Source: Rhynchopus euleeides (Eukaryota > Euglenozoa > Diplonemea > Diplonemida > Diplonemidae). Taken from it: a stretch of 64,000 nucleotides of DNA. The notes beneath the pieces are model-generated. The model had not been told where the DNA came from. It did no database searches and saw only the letters and a program-made list of their open reading frames with translations. The position numbers and the translations under genes are program-made. The DNA lies in the NCBI GenBank assembly GCA_963210315.1, contig OY723299.1:930001-994000 (forward strand), in the 5' to 3' direction. Each line of letters starts with the position of its first letter. Position 1 is the first letter of the stretch. Shown in pieces: positions 57,101 through 64,000 of this stretch.

Positions 57101-59023
57101 TGCAACGCGCATTCGAAACCGAAATGCGACGAGTGCGATAATGCCAAGCGGAATTACGCACTGACGATAGCTGCGTGTTGCCGCGTCCACCACCACCACG
57201 CGGACGGCCTGAAGGTGATGTGCTGTGAGACACACCACATGACGCGATGCGGCACCTGCGCCAATGTGAAGACATGCTGCGCGGCCGGCCACCATGGGCG
57301 CGCCCCCAGGGTCGACCAAGTTGCGAGCACGGATGACGACAGCAGCAGCTGCGAAGACGACTCTGACAGCGAGGGAGAGGAGGGCAGCTCTGGTGCCACT
57401 GAGCATGATGGAGACGACGCTGCAGATGCGGGCTCCACCAGCGAGGAAGTCCCTCCCTCGTCTGAGATGGATAGCGACACGACGGCTGCGGCTGCGGTGA
57501 AACGCACCGCCATCGTTCTGGACGCCTCCGACGAGGACTCGATGGGGCAGGATGCCGTGAAACGCACCGCCATTTGTTTAGATCACTCTGACGAGGGCCC
57601 GTCCCTCTGGGGGGCTGGGATAGTGTGTGTGCGACAGCCAGAGTGGGACATGTGTGCGTCTCTTCTTCTTCTTTGGCCGGGCGTGATTGAGCATTTGGCT
57701 CTTCGCTGCCCCGACGATCAGCCCAGTGAGGGCGAGTTGGGTTCTTCTGCGGAGTCATCTGCGTTGACCCCACGCGAATTCCCTGGTTTTCTTTTCTCGC
57801 CTTCCCCTCGAATGAATACCCCTGCTTCCCCTACCCCGCGTAAGATGGGTGCAGAGCACGTTACGCTTGATGCGGATGAATCGTCGGGCTCCCAGCCTGA
57901 TGATGCTCGTCTCGCTCCACCAGCAGATACAGCACCGCCTCCGGCGCCCTCTCCGGCTCCGGAGCTCGTGCTGCACACAGACCTGCTGGACGGGCTACAG
58001 ACCCCGCAGTCGGGCTCGCCGCCCCTCCCAGAGAGCGCCACGCAACGGAGATCTCCGAGCCCTTGCGTGGGGCGCCGCCTTCCTTTCTCTCCCTCTCTCC
58101 CCTCTGAGTCCTCGGTGCCCCGCGCGCAGAAGCGGGTAGCACCCATACAGGAGACAGGCGAATCTGCCCTGGGGCAACGCTCCTTTAACAACAGAAGAGT
58201 AGAACCTCAACCCCCCGTGTCCCCTGGTTCACCGATTTCAGCGTCAAGCCTTCGGCCTGACGAGGATAGTATCATGTCCCCATCAGAACTTGCTTCCCCC
58301 CTTCCTCTCTCGCCTGCACCTTCCCTTGTTGTGGATGACTCGCCGGGCTTTCAGCCCGTCGACACTCGGCTTAGTCCCCCATCAGACACTGTGTCACCCC
58401 CACCACCCTCTCCATGTCAGGAGCCCCTAGTGCCTTTAGACACTGCAACCCCCTCTCTTCCCGACTGGCAGGCAGAAACGCCGTCTCACCAGGGGGGCGA
58501 CACGCTCTCCCACGAGTGCACGTCGCCGAGCCCTTACGTGGGGCGTCGACTTCCTTTCTCCCCTTCCTCCCCTTCTGAGTCCTCGGTTCCCCGCGCGCAG
58601 AAACGTGTAGCGCACATGCGGGAGGCAGACGAATCTGCCCTGGAGCGATGCTCGTTTCATAACAACAGAGCAGGTTTTCCTTCCTCCGGCACGATCATCA
58701 GCACAGCTAGATCAGGCGTGCCTTCCCCTTTCCCACGGGCCTCACAGGCCTTGCGCTTCTTGGAGCGCAAGACACGTGCTGTCCGTCCTTCTCGTTCTCG
58801 TTTCCTCCAGAAGCAGGTGTTGCGTGCGGTTCCGAAGCGCACCCGCTGCATCCCCTCTCCCACCATCTTTCGTTCGGCGGCTATTCCGCGCTCTTTTCAA
58901 CGCGTCGTCGCGAAGATTGCGCCTCAGTATCAGCAGGCGCAATCTCCGGCTTCCAGTGTGTGTGTGTCCCCCCTCCTTTACAGCGCAACGAGGAGGAGAG
59001 CGAAACCGTGTGGTGTCACGTAG
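57098..59023 (+). pseudogene. C-terminal part of LINE ORF2 (copy C), about 641 codons
   Basis: Carries the second Cys/His cluster and the Ser/Pro-rich tail, open to the shared TAG. No catalytic domain. Closer to copy A than to copy B (for example SSEMDSDT against SSVMDSDT). Confidence 0.85.
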
Positions 59024-59114
59024 AGCAAGAGTAGGATAGCGGGCCCGGTTCCTCACGGTATGGTCCTTCGGGGCCAGGCTGCGATGCCAGCACGCTAACC
59101 CAAATTGCAATACG
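57101..59114 (+). mobile_element. LINE copy C, 5'-truncated
   Basis: Homologous to the last 2.0 kb of copy B, from about 55005. ACGTGGTGTG stands at both edges (57091-57100 and 59115-59124), a 10-bp target duplication. The truncated 5' end starts with TGCAACGCGC, sharing GTGTG with the target, a microhomology junction. Confidence 0.93.
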
Positions 59115-59475
59115 ACGTGGTGTGATTTGTTGTGACCAGTTGTGACGACTTGTGACCTGTTGTGATCTGTTGTGATCGCGATCCAAAATTTTAAATTTTT
59201 GAAATTTTGGATCGCGATCACAACAGATCACAACAGATCACAACAGATCACAACAGATCACAACAGATCACAACAGATCACAACAGATCACAACAGATCA
59301 CACCTCATCACAACTCATCACAACTCATCACAAAAGGGTCACAAGTCGTCACAACTGGTCGCAACAAATCACAACTGGCCACAACAAATCGCAACAAATC
59401 GCAACAAATCACAACAAATCACAACAAATCACAACATTTGGCGTTGTGATTTGTTGTGATCGGGTGTGATTCGTT
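59115..59475. repeat. Inverted decamer arrays around a 46-bp palindrome
   Basis: Units reading ATYTGTTGTG run to 59173; a near-perfect palindrome, GATCGCGATCCAAAATTT and its inverse (59174-59219), follows; then the opposite-strand unit ATCACAACAG runs about nine times and decays into ATCACAACAAAT variants to 59475. The array thus flips at the palindrome. Confidence 0.85.
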
Positions 59476-59561
59476 GTGATTTGTTGTTTTTTCCCCCAGC
59501 CTGATTACCCCACCCCCCCAGATTTCTTCCTCAAACCCACCCGTGGGCTGATCCGGCCTTG

Positions 59562-61129
59562 CACGGTGGACTCCAGCGGGGGTAGGGTACCACTACCGGG
59601 TTTAACCCTTTTCGGGAGTCTCAACTAGGGGGAGTCCAACTCCCGCTAGCGGGAGTATAGATCAGCAGTGGGCAACAATGAGGCGATGCGGGGGGCGAGG
59701 GCACCGATGCTCACTGTGCGACATCCCAGAAGAACGCTGGTATCAACAGGTGCATCGATACCCGCACCTGACTCTCTCTGAGATAAAAGAGGCTGGCTAC
59801 CCCTCCCTCTTGGCAGGTGTGCTTCCCAATGCCCGCTACGTCACCCCAGCACTCCATGACTGCAAGGGGCTCGCCATGCGGCTGATCAGGGTACTGGATG
59901 AGACAACAAAAAAATATTCGACAAGACCTGTACAAACCTTGCACTGAATGTGTCGCAGAATGGGACAGGTGCTCAGTTCCGGAAGGTCGTGCTTGCCTGT
60001 CACAGGACACACCTACAAGGGCTTGTTCCGCTACCTCTTTGTCTCCCTTGCAGACCTCATGCATTTCCGGTATGCAGACATCCCCTGGCACTTCTGGGGA
60101 TGCAAGGATGAGTCAGCCCGGATTCCCTTCTTGCGTGCTCGGATCTCAGGGCATATATTTCACTGGTTGATGGAGCATGCCGAAAAGGGATCAACGCGCA
60201 ATGCCTACGTACACAGTCTCCATCATTGGTGGGCTCCAGAAGATGCAGTGCCTCTGCAGAACAACGACGAATTTGAAGAAGCAGAGAACGGACATCGCAA
60301 GAAAGATGCCGTTACAATCGCCAGCTCCGCAACTTACGAGAGAGATCTTGCGATGGCAGAAGAGAAGCGGCGCGCATCGGGCATGCCTTGGAAGGTTGCG
60401 CACCTGTCGCAGGACGGGATCCTCGGGTATAGAGAAGTCATTCTGTGTCCGTGTCTGCACACCCGACACGCTCATAGATTGGCTGTGTATGTTCTTTGCA
60501 CACAGTTGACACAGCTGCAGAAGGGGTTTGTGCACTGCAACACACAGGACTTCGTTGAACCCATCAGCGCGCCCTACTTCCTGTCCCGGTTCCCCGAAGG
60601 ACACCGCAAATTATCGCTCTGCTTGTGCAAAATGCCAATCCCGCTGGGGGCGACTTTCACACCATTCGTGTCATCCGAGGCGACTTTGAGCACGCTTGAC
60701 CAACGCGCACAGCAGGAGGGGGATGACAGTTCTGACGAAGAAGATGAGGCCTGCAGGATGGCTTGTCTTGCCCAAGGTGTAACACAACTACGACAGGCGA
60801 TGGCCGCACTTTGACACCTCAAATTCTAACCGCTCACCTCCGCAGGTGCAGCCGCTACCAGGAGGATAGGTAGGTAGTCCAGAGTCCGGGGAAACTGACA
60901 GAAGCAAAACAAGCCCCTCCCCATCCCTCTTCCACCATGATTTTACCCCCCACGCCAGTAGACTGTAACTATATCATGGGAAAAATGGATGAAAATAGGT
61001 GAAAAGACTCCCGCTAGGGGGAGTCAGACTCCCCCTAGCGGGAGTATAGACTCCCGCTAGCGGGAGTCTTTGACACCCGCTCAGACTCCCGCTCCCAGAC
61101 TCCCGCTAGGGCCGCTGGAGTCCACCGTG
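59562..61129. mobile_element. Inverted-repeat element with CACGGTGGACTCCAGCGG ends
   Basis: CACGGTGGACTCCAGCG starts at 59562 and its inverse (GCTGGAGTCCACCGTG) ends at 61129. Subterminal palindromes of GACTCCCGCTAGCGGGAGTC type occur at both ends (59625-59660 and 61010-61110). No target duplication is obvious (TG left, CA right). It contains a decayed protein-coding region. Confidence 0.75.
59678..60814 (+). pseudogene. Transposon-encoded protein remnant, function unknown
   Basis: Begins MRRCGGRGHRCSLCDIP with a CxxC pair, then NARYVTPALHDCKGLAMRLI at about 50-70. An in-frame TGA at 59945-59947 interrupts it, and a second long segment (GHTYKGLFRYLFVSLADLMH, then HWWAPEDAVP) continues to an acidic end (SSDEEDEA). 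Between 59920 and 60000 another frame reads more protein-like (NVSQNGTGAQFRKVVLA), so at least one frameshift is probable. The LHDxKG plus later segments recall uncharacterised proteins of DNA transposons in animals and algae; no catalytic DDE triad could be picked out. Confidence 0.5.
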
Positions 61130-61451
61130 CACAAAGAGCCCGATTTCATAGATTTGTGATTTTTCGTGATTTTTCGTGCCTTTTCGGCTTTTCGGAGAAA
61201 AGCCGTGTTTCCCTTACCTTTCCCAACCACCTGAACACCCCACTATAGCTCGTTCGGCGCTAACACCACCTCAAACCTTTACCACCACCACACATACAAC
61301 ACACGTTAATCTGTCCTTTTGTTCTTACTGGATGCAGGTTGCAGCGAAGCATAAATATTAGCCCCAGACACACGCACACACATATTCCCAGAGTCCGTTC
61401 ATCGCAGTTGGAGGGCGATCAGCCTTGGAATGCATGCTGTGTGTGGGGCAG
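61130..61451. other. Spacer, no gene recognised
   Basis: Short AT-richer stretch with TTTTCGTG repeats at 61150-61200 and CACACA tracts. Confidence 0.5.
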
Positions 61452-61470
61452 GGTATGGGTGGGGGGGGTA

Positions 61471-61539
61471 GTGAAATCGAATTTGAAGGGAGCACAAGAA
61501 TGATCACCCGTCACTCGTTATGCAGGTTGTGTCTGATCC
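61471..61539. repeat. Short interspersed element, type 2 copy b
   Basis: 69 bp matching 26073-26158 (CAAGAATGATC, CACTCGTTATGCAGGTTGTG). GGTATGGGTGGGGGGGGTA stands on both sides (61452-61470 and 61540-61560), a 19-bp duplication differing only in G-run length. Confidence 0.85.
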
Positions 61540-61680
61540 GGTATGGGTGGGGGGGGGGTAAACAAGTGTAGGCACACACACCCCAGCCGCTATGCGATGT
61601 GTGACGGGGAGGGAGGGGGGGGGGGGGGTAGCTGCTCCTGCAGGGGAAGAGCGACAAAATAATCGGGGGGGGGGGGGGGG

Positions 61681-62832
61681 TAGGGGGGGTCAAATGGGGG
61701 TGACAAACACAATTTTTCAAAAAACCGGCGCAGAGGCCCCAAAGCCCCCGTAAACCCTCCAAACCCCCCCAGATCGGTCCGGAAACCCATCGAACCCCAC
61801 TTTTCCACCATTCCGGGCACCTCAGGTGCCCGAATTGGGGTACCTAAATTTTGTGCCACCGTTTGGTACCGTACAGTGCCACTGTGTGGGAGGTTGGAAA
61901 AGAAAATGCCCCAACACACCACATCTGAGGGTTGCAATGCATGTTGCTTGCCAACCACGTCATCCGGTGGGTGTCAGGCGCTATGTAGGTGGCATGAGCC
62001 AGGTCTTCGATGTGTTCTGGCTTGTATATGTACCTCCCTGCCTGCGGCACAGGCACTGCCTTTGTCCCCCACACCAGCCACAGAGAGCGTATTGTACTCG
62101 GTCCACGGTTGCTGATTCATTGTGATGCGTTGTATCCTCGAGTGAACGTCACACACTAGTGGCACCACCACCCGCCATCCGAGAGCTGTATTGACTTTGC
62201 GCCCTTCCGTTGCATTCACCTCGCCACGCATATTGCACCGTTCAGTACCAGTGCTCTTGGGCCAGGCAAAGTAGACCGCAGCAACTACCAATTCTGGCAC
62301 AATGGGTACCACGACAGCGCACTTCGTGTGTTCCCGGAATGTACAGCTCGTGTTGCAACAGTCGTTGTCAACACATCCCGGTTGTGGAGCACTGCTGCAC
62401 AGGAATCACACGACCATCTGGACTTGTTCCGTACCTACAGGCAGCCTCCCGGTGCATGGTGGCAGGGAGGTACATATACAAGCCAGAACTCATCGAAGAC
62501 CTGGCTAATGCCACCTACATAGCGCCTGACACCCACCGGATGACGTGGTTGGCAAGCAACATGCATTGCAACCCTCAGATGTGGTGTGTTGGGGCATTTT
62601 CTTTTCCAACCTCCCACACAGTGGCACTGTCCGGTACCAAACGGTGGCACAAAATTTAGGTACCCCAATTCGGGCACCTGAGGTGCCCGGAATGGTGGAA
62701 AAGTGGGGTTCGATGGGTTTCCGGACCGATCTGGGGGGGTTTGGAGGGTTTACGGGGGCTTTGGGGCCTCGGCGCCGGTTTTTTGAAAAATCGTGTTTGT
62801 CCACGTAAAAGGGTGGCATTTGACCCCCCCTA
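61681..62832. repeat. Long inverted repeat (arms about 360 bp, loop 418 bp)
   Basis: 61681-62042 is matched by the reverse complement at 62461-62832, with few differences and one small indel. The loop (62043-62460) has a frame around 62291-62460 reading FWHNGYHDSALRVFPECTAR, coding-like but without a family. It may be a foldback transposon, or two copies inserted head to head. Confidence 0.8.
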
Positions 62833-63765
62833 GGGCAGTGAACCCAATAAACGACGTTTATTTCAGAAACCGTTTTGAAATAAACGTTAAACGTTTATAA
62901 ACGCTAAACGTTTAGCGTTTATTTAGCGAAGCAGCTTGTGCCCACACCCCACCCACATAATCTGACCTCACACACTCCCACACGATTCTGGTGGCAGAAA
63001 GTGCCCAATATGCTCCGGAAACTCAATTCCGCCCACTCCCAGGGGGTGGTATGCCCCCGACGATGCCGTTTTTAGCAACCAAATTTTTTGGGACAGAACT
63101 TGTACCTGGGCTGCACACCACAGGACACATCAAGCAGAGCAAGCACACCTCAACCTGCCAGATGCACAGAAGAACTGTTGTCGTTGATTGTTCTGAAACA
63201 TAACAGCTTCTTGGTGCCCTCCAGAGGCCAAAAGGCAAGCCAATATGAGGTAATCGCGCCAGGAACAGTTGTGGGAGAAGTATGGTACAGTTCGTGTCCC
63301 ATTTGACGCTGTTCTTGGGAGCTTACGGCAGCTGGGTCTGTGGCACGGCGCATCCGTTGCCAGGGAGCGCGTCCTCGGGTGTGGTGCCTCACCTGTGAGC
63401 ATGTGGCACAGGGACGCCATACGAGAGTCTCTCAGATGCCTCCTCTGATGGGAGGCAGCTGACTGGAACAGGCACCTGGTACAGCAGGCACGGGTACAAG
63501 AAGTGGCCAGAAATAGCGCCGATGTTTTCGACCTTGCGCTTCGACATCTTGCTGTCCTCACCGCAGCGGTGACCCCCCGCCCTGGAATTTGGGGTGTGGT
63601 GTGCTGGCCATGATATATTATGATGTAAAGTGACTCAGTGGCAGAGCCTGCAGGAAACGTTTATTAAGCGTTTATCTGAACGTTTATTTCCGCTCAGAAT
63701 TCTGAGAAACGCTAAACGTTTATAAACGCTAAACGTTTTCAACGTTTATTTAATCACTGCCCTAG
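62830..63765. mobile_element. Small DNA element with CTAGGGCAGTG inverted ends
   Basis: CTAGGGCAGTGA at 62830 and its inverse ending at 63765, followed on both sides by AAACGTTTATAAACGC-type palindromes (62850-62930 and 63657-63752). The ends and subterminal repeats recall hAT-type elements, but no duplication could be read because G/C runs flank both ends. It carries short coding-like pieces (62991-63300) without a family. Confidence 0.65.
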
Positions 63766-63905
63766 GGGGGGGGGGGAGGGGGGGAGAGGTACCCACACTC
63801 CCAAAAAGGGCAATGCAATAGAAGTGGCAGGGCCACCATTTCCATTCTTCTTTCTTGTCTCGGGGAAGAGGGGGGAGGGAGGCTTGCCATCAGTGAATAG
63901 TTTTA

Positions 63906-64000
63906 CACGGTGGACTCCCGCCCCCTGGAGCGGGGGGGTACCCACCCCCGCTTTAACTACCGCCCGAAAAGGCGTAGACTGACATGCGGGAGACCATCGT
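63906..64000. mobile_element. Left end of another CACGGTGGACTCC element (cut by window)
   Basis: CACGGTGGACTCCCGCCCCC begins at 63906 and continues with GGGGTACCCACCCCCG and TTTAACTACCGCCCGAAAAG, parallel in order to the left end at 59562. The remainder is outside the window. Confidence 0.6.

Larger units (their letters stand above)
47686..59514. mobile_element. Inverted-repeat element with decamer arrays, split by two LINE insertions
   Basis: GGGGTAATCAGGCTGGGG at 47686 and its inverse ending at 59514 continue into AACAAATCACAAC-type decamers on both sides, giving inverted arms of about 55 bp. Removing the LINEs leaves a non-autonomous element of roughly 1 kb whose arms are arrays of the decamer ATTTGTTGTG and variants. 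No transposase is visible. The termini do not begin CACGGT, so it is a separate family. Confidence 0.55.

Noticed and set aside
43855-59114. LINE copies A and C as long terminal repeats of one element
   Set aside because: They are in opposite orientation, contain ORF2 coding sequence, and C has its own 10-bp target duplication; they are independent 5'-truncated insertions.

Overview
The window is nuclear DNA from a eukaryote, most likely a GC-rich unicellular protist or alga. The host genes are split by GT-AG introns, nearly all host genes lie on the minus strand, and intergenic DNA is crowded with G/C homopolymers and microsatellites. The splice donors I could place almost all begin GTATG. 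No rRNA, tRNA or CRISPR array was recognised. The protein set (SMCHD1-like ATPase, DUF4116 repeats, large coiled-coil proteins, Cys-rich secreted proteins) would suit an alga or alveolate, but the taxon cannot be fixed from sequence alone.

Host genes, left to right (all minus strand): the 5' part of a SNF2-family ATPase (1-432); a two-exon SMCHD1-like protein with ubiquitin-like region, GHKL ATPase and SMC hinge (5941-13338); a three-exon 1543-residue coiled-coil protein (14120-22449); a three-exon coiled-coil protein with a C-terminal SANT/Myb-like segment (24804-28023); a three-exon secreted Cys-rich glycoprotein (30083-31539) with exons of a second small gene just upstream (31965-32496); a coiled-coil/PDZ protein (33193-35571); an orphan Cys-rich exon (36042-36182); and a DUF4116 repeat protein with a ubiquitin-like N-terminus (36621-37958).

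Mobile DNA fills the rest. Several inverted-repeat elements begin CACGGT (2533-5432, 40243-43721 with another nested at 40311-43382, 59562-61129, and one cut by the right edge at 63906). A further terminal-inverted-repeat element in the first intron of the coiled-coil gene carries a two-armed 41-bp satellite (17948-20981). Very short elements of about 60-110 bp sit between direct repeats in G-rich DNA and make up most of one intron. The right end also holds a long palindrome (61681-62832) and an element with CTAGGGCAGTG ends (62830-63765).

The most striking object is a non-LTR retrotransposon (LINE) at 48176-57020 with intact reading frames. ORF1 and ORF2 share one frame and are separated by a single TGA, followed within 57 nt by a 2A-type ribosome-skipping motif (DIETNPGP). 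This suggests stop-codon read-through followed by 2A separation. Two 5'-truncated relatives flank it (43855-47656 minus, 57101-59114 plus). All three end in decamer tandem repeats, and two are bounded by exactly one duplicated 10-bp repeat unit, so this LINE seems to target the decamer arrays of another transposon.
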